From: an uncultured Bacteroidales bacterium
Lineage (GTDB): Bacteria > Bacteroidota > Bacteroidia > Bacteroidales > P3
Direction of reading: 5' to 3'
DNA: 6,937 nt
Assembly: GCA_905236405.1 (NCBI GenBank)
Contig: CAJOQB010000174.1
Location: forward strand, 1 to 6,937
Translations under genes and position numbers: made by a program
Part shown: one piece after another, positions 1 to 6,344 of the stretch
Layout: every line of letters starts with the position of its first letter
Numbering within the stretch: the first letter of the stretch is position 1
The notes under the pieces: model-generated
The model's database searches: none
Told to the model about the DNA's origin: nothing
Seen by the model: the letters and a program-made list of their open reading frames with translations, nothing else

Positions 1-2
1 AC

Positions 3-335
3 CCGTCGGGTGCGACGTGGGGTGGGGGACCGTTGCTGGCGATGTTGCAGGGGAAGATGCCCTGGCCGGAGGTCTTCTTCAACGACTTCGTTCCGTCGGG
101 TTTTGTGTTGCTGGCGTTGAACGGGCTCCCTCAGGTTGCCGCGGCCGTGCTGCTCTTCAAACGACATCGTCTTGCCCCATGGGTCGTGCTCGCCTGCGGC
201 ATCGTGCTGATGCTTTGGATTGTGCTGGAATGGTGGGTGTGGGGCTTCAACGCCATGAGCAACGCCTTTTTCGGTCTCGGCCTGGCCGAGGTCTTGTTCG
301 CTTCGATGGCATTGGCCAAACAAAAACGAGTGTAA
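3..335 (+). CDS. Small multi-pass membrane protein, 3' part (5' end outside window)
   Basis: The frame is open from the left edge, so this is the C-terminal 110 residues of a longer protein. A TTG at 33 and an ATG at 42 lie in frame, but upstream codons stay open and read Gly/Pro-rich protein-like sequence, so a start outside the window is more likely. Three hydrophobic segments are visible at fragment residues about 33-52, 58-80 and 86-105, separated by a short basic loop (KRHR, 53-56), and the tail is basic (KQKRV). This predicts an inner-membrane protein. The pattern (Asp-Phe-x-x-Pro-x-Gly before the first helix, Trp-Ile-Val-x-Glu in the second, Phe-x-x-Gly-Leu-x-x-x-Leu in the last) resembles small uncharacterised bacterial membrane proteins I recall, with no known function. 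It ends 19 bases before the carbonic anhydrase gene, suggesting co-transcription. Whether it assists bicarbonate or CO2 handling is only speculation from position. Confidence 0.75.
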   Translation, partial: PSGATWGGGPLLAMLQGKMPWPEVFFNDFVPSGFVLLALNGLPQVAAAVLLFKRHRLAPWVVLACGIVLMLWIVLEWWVWGFNAMSNAFFGLGLAEVLFASMALAKQKRV

Positions 336-354
336 AACAAAAACAAGCATACTC

Positions 355-900
355 ATGATCGATCAGATAGTAGCATACAACAAGAAGTTCGTGGCGGAAA
401 AAGGCTACGAAAAGTATGTCACCGACAAGTATCCCGACAAAAAACTCGCCGTGTTGTCGTGCATGGACACACGCCTGACAGAGTTGCTGCCAGCAGCCCT
501 CGGCCTTCGTAACGGCGATGCCAAGATTATCAAAAACGCTGGTGGCCTTGTCATCACCCCCTTCGACTCGGCCATCCGCAGCCTGATAGTGGCCATCTAT
601 GAGCTCAGCGTGGACAGCATTATGGTGGTGGCCCACTCCCATTGTGGCGCCTGCCACATGAGCTACGACCATTTCCACGACCAGATGCTGGCGCGAGGCG
701 TCACCGACCATACGCTCGACACCATACGCAAGTGCGGCATCGACCTCAACCATTGGCTGGAGGGCTTCAAGGACACCGAGGAGTCGGTCAGGAAGACGGT
801 GGAGACCATCCGCACACATCCCCTTGTGCCCAACGATGTCACGGTCAGAGGCTTCATCATCGACTCGGAGACGGGGGCGTTGGACGAAGTGGAGTGTTGA
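355..900 (+). CDS. Beta-class carbonic anhydrase
   Basis: Predicted cytoplasmic zinc enzyme of 181 residues that interconverts CO2 and bicarbonate, supplying bicarbonate to carboxylases and helping pH balance. The signature is complete. The CxDxR motif is at residues 36-40 (Cys36 zinc ligand, Asp38-Arg40 catalytic dyad). The HxxC motif is His94-Ser-His-Cys97, giving the second and third zinc ligands, followed by Gly98. The conserved NAGG stretch is at 61-64. The length and the CMDTR/HSHCGAC wording fit the short beta-CA subgroup that includes Bacillus YtiB, not the roughly 220-residue Can/CynT type. There is no signal peptide. The ATG at 355 is chosen because it follows the upstream stop by 19 bases and gives a normal N-terminus for the family. 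No Shine-Dalgarno sequence is present, as usual in Bacteroidota. An additional Cys100 near the active site is noted, but its role is unknown. Confidence 0.96.
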   Translation: MIDQIVAYNKKFVAEKGYEKYVTDKYPDKKLAVLSCMDTRLTELLPAALGLRNGDAKIIKNAGGLVITPFDSAIRSLIVAIYELSVDSIMVVAHSHCGACHMSYDHFHDQMLARGVTDHTLDTIRKCGIDLNHWLEGFKDTEESVRKTVETIRTHPLVPNDVTVRGFIIDSETGALDEVEC

Positions 901-922
901 ATGAATTGACAACCGACATGTT

Positions 923-1495
923 ATGACAGAATACGAAAAAATGCTCAACAACCTGCCGTATGACTTTACGGACGAGGAGATACAACAACGCATCGTGCAC
1001 ACCTACGAGGCGATGCGCGACCTGAACCGATGTGGTGCATGGGACAAGGAGGAGTATCGCCGATGCATGCAGGCCTTGCTGCCCCATGCCCATCCGTCGG
1101 CGTTGGTCATACCGCCCTTCCATTGCGACCATGGCGAGCGCATCACCCTTGGCGAAGGGGTGGTGGTCAACTTCAACGGGGTGTTTCTCGACGGTGGCGG
1201 CATCACCATCGGCAACCACACGCTCATAGGCCCCAACTGCCAGCTGCTGACCCCCGACCATCCGCACGACTACATGGAACGCCGCAAGACCATCGAGACA
1301 GGGTTGCCCATCCGTATCGGCGACGACTGTTGGCTGGGGGGCGGCGTGATTGTCTGTCCTGGGGTGACCATCGGTAACCGCGTGATTGTGGGTGCCGGCA
1401 GCGTGGTGACGCACGACATCCCCGACGATGTGGTCGTGGCCGGCAACCCCGCCAGGATCATCAAAACCACGGCACCGGCCCTGGCCGGACAGTAG
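923..1495 (+). CDS. Sugar O-acetyltransferase, maltose/galactoside acetyltransferase family
   Basis: Predicted 190-residue cytoplasmic enzyme that transfers acetyl from acetyl-CoA to a hydroxyl of a sugar. It belongs to the left-handed beta-helix (hexapeptide repeat) group with LacA, Maa and NodL, which act as trimers. Residues 1-55 form the alpha-helical N-terminal Mac-type domain (EYEKML start, then PYDFTDEEI). Hexapeptide turns follow: ITLGEG, ITIGNH, IRIGDD, VTIGNR, VIVGAG. His113 in TPDHPHD aligns with the catalytic His of LacA (TGHP). The stretch CWLGGGVIVCPGVTIG (136-151) and the AGNPARII end (173-180) are typical of the family. The acceptor sugar cannot be read from the sequence. The ATG at 923 lies 22 bases after the carbonic anhydrase stop, consistent with one operon. 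Another ATG at 918 is in a different frame. The final codons lie inside a GC-rich hairpin region. Confidence 0.93.
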   Translation: MTEYEKMLNNLPYDFTDEEIQQRIVHTYEAMRDLNRCGAWDKEEYRRCMQALLPHAHPSALVIPPFHCDHGERITLGEGVVVNFNGVFLDGGGITIGNHTLIGPNCQLLTPDHPHDYMERRKTIETGLPIRIGDDCWLGGGVIVCPGVTIGNRVIVGAGSVVTHDIPDDVVVAGNPARIIKTTAPALAGQ

Positions 1496-1509
1496 GCGTT
1501 GTCAGGGCC
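1475..1509 (+). other. Two alternative GC-rich hairpins across the acetyltransferase stop codon
   Basis: Hairpin A uses CCGGCC (1475-1480) and GGCCGG (1483-1488). With a realistic 4-base loop it has five G-C pairs. Hairpin B pairs 1477-1485 with 1501-1509, giving nine pairs including one G-U, around a 15-base loop that contains the TAG stop. The two share bases 1477-1485 and exclude one another. No T-run follows either, so this is not a standard intrinsic terminator. It could pause or weaken read-through into the helicase gene, or protect the 3' end of the operon mRNA, or be chance in GC-rich DNA. Confidence 0.25.
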
Positions 1510-1550
1510 TGGAGGGTCATGCGTGAAAACATAAGATTGATATAGAATAG

Positions 1551-1895
1551 ATGATAGCTTTTATCGATACAGAGGTTGCTTTCCATAGCAAGCAGGCAAA
1601 GGATTACGGAGTGTTCCGCGAAGATGGTGCTGTCTTGCACACCCATTCGTTGGAGGAGTTCCAGAAGTTTGTCTACGACTGCGAGTATGTCTGTGGTCAT
1701 AATATTGTTAATTTTGACTTGAAATACACAGATATTAAAGGCAAACACACCTATATTGACACGCTTCCACTTTCCCCGCTGCTGTTCCCCAACAAGCCTT
1801 ACCATCATTTGGTAAAGGACGACAAGCTTCAGGTGGACGAGCTGAACAATCCGGTCAATGATGCCAAAAAAGCGAGGGACCTCTTCTTCGATGAG
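1551..1895 (+). other. N-terminal DnaQ-like (RNase H fold, DEDD) exonuclease domain of the fusion helicase
   Basis: Motif ExoI is FIDTEV, with Asp6 and Glu8. ExoII is CGHNIVNFD, with Asn51 and Asp56. The ExoIII region contains VNDAKKARDLF, with Asp104. In DEDDh enzymes such as DnaQ and TREX1 a His sits five residues before the ExoIII Asp; here that position (residue 99) is Asn. The DEDDy position, four residues before, is also Asn (100) instead of Tyr. All four metal-binding acids (6, 8, 56, 104) are kept, so the fold assignment is good but activity is uncertain. The domain is short, about 115 residues against 160-180 for DnaQ domains, with little sequence between ExoI and ExoII. Confidence 0.7.
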
Positions 1896-4800
1896 GTGGA
1901 AGCATGGAGACACCTTGATCAACAGAGGCAGGAGATTTTCTATCAACTGTTATACGACAAACCCGAATTTGGCGGTTTTTTGAAATATAGTGGCTATGTT
2001 CCAAAAACGCAAACTTCTCTGTTGGGACGTCTCTTGTCCACGAAACCTGATATTAGTGCATTGGTTGCGGCAGAGTACCATGGGAAAATATGTGGCAACG
2101 CCAACCTCGGCAAACTGATCAATACACGTCCGACAGAATTGGCTTATGCTTTGGCTGTCATTGGTGCCGACGATATCATGAGCATTACACCGGCATGGGT
2201 ACAAAGGAATTATCCCCACATGGGCAGTGTGATGAATTTGTTGAGAAACACTCCATGTGGAAAATGTGACTACTGTCGGAATCAATTGGATGCTCATAAA
2301 GGTCTTCAAGAGTTCTTTGGTTATAATGAGTTCCGTCTTTTCGATGGGAAAAAGATGCAGCAGGAAGCAGTAGAGGCTGCAATTCGTGGCGAATCGCTTT
2401 TGACCATTTTTCCGACGGGTGGCGGAAAGAGTCTCACCTTTCAGTTGCCCGCGCTCATGGCCGGTCGCAATATGCACGGCCTTACGGTGGTCATCTCTCC
2501 ATTGCAGTCGCTCATGAAGGACCAAGTTGACAATCTTGCCGAACGGGGCATCAGCGATGCTGTCACTATCAATGGTCTTCTCGACCCGATTGAGCGAGCC
2601 AGTGCGGTACAGCAAGTGGCCGATGGTTCTGCCAATTTGTTGTATATAGCCCCGGAAATGTTGCGAAGCAAGACAATTGAACGGCTGCTGTTGGGACGCA
2701 ATGTGGTTCGGTTTGTCATTGACGAGGCTCACTGTTTCTCGGCATGGGGGCAGGACTTCCGTGTTGACTATCTCTACATTGGAGACTTTATCCGTCGTAT
2801 CCTGGATCAAAAACAGCAACAGCACCCCATCGCGGTGTCATGCTTCACAGCTACTGCCAAGCAAAAGGTCATCACGGACATCTGTGACTACTTTATGCAG
2901 AAACTCAATTTGAATCTTAAGGTTTTCGCTGCCAAATCGGAGCGAAAGAATCTGCATTATACAGTCATTCATGCCGACACAGATGAAGACAAATACAATC
3001 AGCTGCGTTCCCTCATTCTCGGCCGTCAATGTCCGTCCATTGTTTATGTGAGCCGCACCAAACGTACAAAAGACTTGTCGGATCACCTTCGTGCAGACGG
3101 TATTCGTGCACTCCCTTTTAACGGAAAGATGGAGGCGGCAGACAAAATCCGCAACCAAGATGCCTTTATGAGTGGAGACGTACAAGTCATTGTGGCAACG
3201 TCGGCATTCGGAATGGGAGTGGACAAGAAGGATGTGGGATTGGTTGTCCACTACGATATTAGCGACTCATTGGAAAGCTACATCCAAGAAGCGGGACGTG
3301 CGGGTCGAGACCCGCATATGGAAGCCGATTGTTATGTGCTGTATGCTGATAGCGACCTTGACAAGCACTTCATTCTGCTGAATCAAACCAAACTTTCCAT
3401 TAGCGAGATACAACAAGTGTGGAAAGCGATAAAGGATATGACACAGCAGCGTCCAACGGTGAGCTGTTCTCCGCTTGAGATTGCCCGCAAGGCAGGTTGG
3501 GGAGATGAGATAGATGATATTGAGACTCGAATAAAAGCTGCTGTCGCTGCATTGGAGAACGCCGGTTATATCGAGCGAGGAAATAACGCACCCCATGTTT
3601 TTGCCACCGGTATCACAGTTGGCAACATGGAGGAGGCTCGTAATCGAATCACTCGTTCAGCGTTGTTTGATAGCACTACCCGTGAGGAGGCGGTCAGAAT
3701 CATCGGTTCGCTGATCAGTCGTCGTGCAACGCAACGCAATACAGACGAGGCAGAAAGCCGTATTGATTATCTGTCTGATGTATTGGGAATGTCAAAAGAG
3801 ACGGTAATCCGCAATGTGAACTTGATGCGACAAGAGGGTATACTGGCCGATACCCAGGACATGTTGGTCGGTCTTCCGAAGAACAACACAATGCGTGAAC
3901 TGAAAAACACATTGCAACTCGAACGATTCCTTATTTCAAAACTCACAGACAAAACGCGTGAAGTGAACTACAAAGAGCTCAACGAGGAGGCTCAATCCCA
4001 AGGAATGTCGTTCTGTAATGTGAAACGCATCAAAACCTTGCTGTATTTCTTACGCCTTAAAGGGTATGTCCGAAAAGAAGAGCATACTGCGGCTGGCAGC
4101 GTGAGTCTTCGATTACAGGTCGATATGGATGCCACGATGCAACATTTCGATCGGAGAGCCGGGCTGTGTACGTTTGTGGTAGAAACAATCAGTACGCGGA
4201 AAATCGAAAAGGACAGTTCTTTCGTGCCTGTCTCTTTGGTCGGTTTGTTAAACCAATACAACTCTTCGTTGTTGGCCATTGGCGATCCTCCAACGCTTTC
4301 GGATATGGAGGAGGCCTTGCTGTTCTTGAGCAAGAATGAACTATTGAAAATCGAAGGTGGGTTCATGGTTATCTACAATACCATGCTGCTAAATCGCAAG
4401 GTGGAGCGGAAGATTCGTTACACCAAAGAAAACTACCGCCTGCTCGATGAGTTCTACAAGCAGCGTATTCAACAGATACATATAGTTGGAGAATACGCCA
4501 ACCTGATGGTACGCGACTATGATGCAGCGTTGCAATATGTCAACGACTATTTCACAATGGATTATCGTCGTTTTATCACCAAATACTTTAAGGAAGACCG
4601 TAAGACAGAAATCAACCAGAATATCACACCGGCCAAATACAAGAAGGTTTTCGGCACTCTTTCTCCGCGCCAATTGGAGATAATCAACGACAAAGAGTCT
4701 CGTTATATTGTTGTTGCAGCAGGTCCTGGAAGTGGAAAGACGCGTGTGTTGGTACACAAGTTGGCTTCGCTGCTGTTGCTCGAAGACGTGAAACACGAAC

Positions 4801-6227
4801 AGTTGCTGATGCTTACTTTTTCAAGAGCGGCAGCCACCGAATTCAAGAAGCGGCTCATGGATTTGGTGGGGAACGCGGCACATTTTGTCGACATAAAGAC
4901 ATTCCACTCCTACAGCTTTGATTTGCTTGGAAAGCAAGGGTCTCTCGAGGAGGTCGACAGCGTGGTGCAACGTGCTGCCGAGATGATTGAAAACGGCGAG
5001 GTGGAAACGGAGAAGATTGCAAAGAGTGTTCTTGTTATAGACGAAGCGCAGGACATGGACCCCGACGACTATCGTCTTGTACAGGCGCTCATGCAACGCA
5101 ATGAAGAAATGCGTGTGATAGCTGTTGGTGACGATGATCAGAATATTTATTCTTTCCGTGGGAGCGACTCCAAATACCTCTATTCTCTTGTGGTCGACCA
5201 CAGCGCTACGATGTACGAGATGACAGACAATTACCGGTCGGCAATGGAGATTGTCAAACATGCCAATCAATTTGTCCAGCGGATACCCAACCGCATGAAA
5301 CAAACACCGATCAAGGCTGTGACATCCGAAAAAGGAATGGTGGAAACATATCCCATCGATACGAGATTTGCCATTCATCGTTCATCCATCAGTGGCTCTA
5401 CTGCCATCCTGACACGTACCAATGAACAGGCATTACAGGTGGCATATCAGTTGGAACAGCAAGGAATACATGCGTTACTGGTCCAGTCGGGTTTTGGATT
5501 CCGTTTCATCAACCTTGCCGAAGTACGTTATTTCGTCAAACACTTAGGCGACGAGGGCTCTGTCGTTAGCGATGAGGATTGGCAGGCAGCAAAAGAACGA
5601 ACCTGTCAAGCCTATGCTACAAGTCGATTGTTGCCGGCCATGAGGCATTTCTGGGAGGACTACGAGCAAATCAATCGCACAATCTATCGGAGTGACCTGC
5701 GTCAGTTTCTTTTGGAAAGCGACGTGGAGGATTTTGTCTCCTTCGACAACAATAGTGTCTTTGTAAGCACTATCCACAAAGCCAAAGGCCGTGAGTTTGA
5801 CACCGTGCATCTGTTTGTCACGGATGCCGATACCACCAATTCAGAAGACCTTCGCACTGTCTATGTGGGGCTTACGCGTGCTCGTCGCAACCTGTATATA
5901 TACCCAAGGCCGTTGTTGGATCAAACGAATATTTCCATCAGCCTCAATTTGCGTGATGTATGGCTTGATTATTTCAAGGAGCGGAAAGACAAAGTGTTGC
6001 GACTGCGTAGCGGCGACTCCTTGCAATACTCCAATGGATTTCTTGTCTCACAACAAGGCGACTATATTGCATGCTTGTCGAGGGCAAGGAAACAACAGAT
6101 GGAGGATCTATTTCAAAAAGGATACCATGTAATCAGTGCTCAAGTAAGCTATATCCTTGCATGGCGACCACGCGAAGAGCCGCACGAGGTTGCTGTCTGT
6201 CTTGCAAACATCATCTTGCAGAAATAA
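1551..6227 (+). CDS. Fused DnaQ-like exonuclease domain / RecQ-type SF2 helicase / UvrD-type SF1 helicase
   Basis: Single intact 1558-residue protein, predicted to be a cytoplasmic ATP-dependent DNA helicase in recombination, repair or DNA defence. Seen in order: residues 1-115, DEDD exonuclease-like motifs (Asp6/Glu8; GHN...FD with Asp56; Asp104). Residues 236-242 form CxxCxxC, with Cys181 a possible fourth ligand. Residues 257-610 are a RecQ core: FGYNEFR motif 0, Walker A PTGGGKS 288-294, DEAH 391-394, aromatic loop FSAWGQDFR, FTATA 432-436, GRAGRD 582-587. Residues 611-1035 are helical with probable winged helices. Residues 1036-1455 are a UvrD/Rep core: Q1041, Walker A AGPGSGKT 1057-1064, IDEAQD 1163-1168, GDDDQNIYSFRG, NYRS 1227-1230, TIHKAKG 1407-1413, VGLTRARR 1439-1446. 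Residues 1456-1558 are unrecognised. RecQ and UvrD enzymes both usually move 3' to 5'. The ATG at 1551 directly precedes the FIDTE strand. GC is lower than in the neighbouring genes. Fusion boundaries are approximate. Confidence 0.95.
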   Translation: MIAFIDTEVAFHSKQAKDYGVFREDGAVLHTHSLEEFQKFVYDCEYVCGHNIVNFDLKYTDIKGKHTYIDTLPLSPLLFPNKPYHHLVKDDKLQVDELNNPVNDAKKARDLFFDEVEAWRHLDQQRQEIFYQLLYDKPEFGGFLKYSGYVPKTQTSLLGRLLSTKPDISALVAAEYHGKICGNANLGKLINTRPTELAYALAVIGADDIMSITPAWVQRNYPHMGSVMNLLRNTPCGKCDYCRNQLDAHKGLQEFFGYNEFRLFDGKKMQQEAVEAAIRGESLLTIFPTGGGKSLTFQLPALMAGRNMHGLTVVISPLQSLMKDQVDNLAERGISDAVTINGLLDPIERASAVQQVADGSANLLYIAPEMLRSKTIERLLLGRNVVRFVIDEAHCFSAWGQDFRVDYLYIGDFIRRILDQKQQQHPIAVSCFTATAKQKVITDICDYFMQKLNLNLKVFAAKSERKNLHYTVIHADTDEDKYNQLRSLILGRQCPSIVYVSRTKRTKDLSDHLRADGIRALPFNGKMEAADKIRNQDAFMSGDVQVIVATSAFGMGVDKKDVGLVVHYDISDSLESYIQEAGRAGRDPHMEADCYVLYADSDLDKHFILLNQTKLSISEIQQVWKAIKDMTQQRPTVSCSPLEIARKAGWGDEIDDIETRIKAAVAALENAGYIERGNNAPHVFATGITVGNMEEARNRITRSALFDSTTREEAVRIIGSLISRRATQRNTDEAESRIDYLSDVLGMSKETVIRNVNLMRQEGILADTQDMLVGLPKNNTMRELKNTLQLERFLISKLTDKTREVNYKELNEEAQSQGMSFCNVKRIKTLLYFLRLKGYVRKEEHTAAGSVSLRLQVDMDATMQHFDRRAGLCTFVVETISTRKIEKDSSFVPVSLVGLLNQYNSSLLAIGDPPTLSDMEEALLFLSKNELLKIEGGFMVIYNTMLLNRKVERKIRYTKENYRLLDEFYKQRIQQIHIVGEYANLMVRDYDAALQYVNDYFTMDYRRFITKYFKEDRKTEINQNITPAKYKKVFGTLSPRQLEIINDKESRYIVVAAGPGSGKTRVLVHKLASLLLLEDVKHEQLLMLTFSRAAATEFKKRLMDLVGNAAHFVDIKTFHSYSFDLLGKQGSLEEVDSVVQRAAEMIENGEVETEKIAKSVLVIDEAQDMDPDDYRLVQALMQRNEEMRVIAVGDDDQNIYSFRGSDSKYLYSLVVDHSATMYEMTDNYRSAMEIVKHANQFVQRIPNRMKQTPIKAVTSEKGMVETYPIDTRFAIHRSSISGSTAILTRTNEQALQVAYQLEQQGIHALLVQSGFGFRFINLAEVRYFVKHLGDEGSVVSDEDWQAAKERTCQAYATSRLLPAMRHFWEDYEQINRTIYRSDLRQFLLESDVEDFVSFDNNSVFVSTIHKAKGREFDTVHLFVTDADTTNSEDLRTVYVGLTRARRNLYIYPRPLLDQTNISISLNLRDVWLDYFKERKDKVLRLRSGDSLQYSNGFLVSQQGDYIACLSRARKQQMEDLFQKGYHVISAQVSYILAWRPREEPHEVAVCLANIILQK
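2256..2276 (+). other. CxxCxxC zinc-ligand-like motif upstream of the RecQ core
   Basis: Residues 236-242 read CGKCDYC, closely resembling the CGxCDxC part of the zinc-binding subdomain that follows the helicase core in ordinary RecQ proteins. Here it lies about 15 residues before helicase motif 0, and no comparable cysteine cluster follows GRAGRD at 582-587. A fourth ligand could be Cys181 or His249. Zinc binding is inferred from the spacing only. Confidence 0.6.
5916..6224 (+). other. Unrecognised C-terminal domain of the fusion helicase
   Basis: About 103 residues follow UvrD motif VI. They include a charged helix (WLDYFKERKDK, about 1471-1481), then a RSGDSL turn and several short beta-like strands (NGFLVS, DYIACLS, HVISAQVSYILAW, EVAVCLANIIL) broken by a helix around 1510-1523. 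The strand-rich composition suggests a small beta-barrel or SH3-like DNA- or partner-binding domain, but I cannot assign a family. It is in frame with the helicase and shows no break in coding character. Confidence 0.5.
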
Positions 6228-6283
6228 CCCCCTCTCTTTTGAGAAACGTTCGAGATACAGTGGTTGGTTACATTAGCGTGATT

Positions 6284-6317
6284 TTTGTTCTCATCTCGTC
6301 AAAAAATCCTATTTTTG
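6284..6317 (+). promoter_or_regulatory. Bacteroidota-type promoter (TTTG and TAnnTTTG)
   Basis: TTTG at 6284-6287 is followed 22 bases later by TATTTTTG at 6310-6317, a full match to the TAnnTTTG -7 element known for Bacteroides sigma-AB promoters. The spacer is slightly long relative to the usual value of about 19-21. Initiation would fall around 6324, leaving a short leader before the ATG at 6345. It faces the downstream coiled-coil gene, and indicates that this gene is transcribed independently of the helicase gene. Confidence 0.65.
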
Positions 6318-6344
6318 CAGTGGAGAAACTGAGAAAGAATCACC

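Noticed and set aside
17..358. Overlapping + frame of 113 codons at the left edge
   Set aside because: It overlaps the membrane-protein frame, which has clear hydrophobic helices. This frame is rich in Arg/Gly and lacks protein-like order.
247..1002. 251-codon open frame on the - strand
   Set aside because: It lies antisense to the carbonic anhydrase, whose active-site motifs are complete. The translation is low-complexity, rich in His/Val/Asp, and typical of an antisense shadow in GC-rich coding DNA.
857..1414. 185-codon open frame on the - strand
   Set aside because: Antisense to the acetyltransferase, with no protein-like domain pattern.
1532..1539. TAAGATTG as a possible -7 element for the helicase gene
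   Set aside because: One mismatch to TAnnTTTG and no TTTG at the expected distance upstream. It would also leave an extremely short leader before 1551.
1950..2825. 291-codon open frame on the - strand inside the helicase gene
   Set aside because: Opposite strand of the RecQ core with its conserved motifs; the translation shows no domain or plausible start context.
6233..6244. TCTC-TTTT-GAGA hairpin just after the helicase stop as a terminator
   Set aside because: The stem is only four pairs with two A-T, and no T-run follows.
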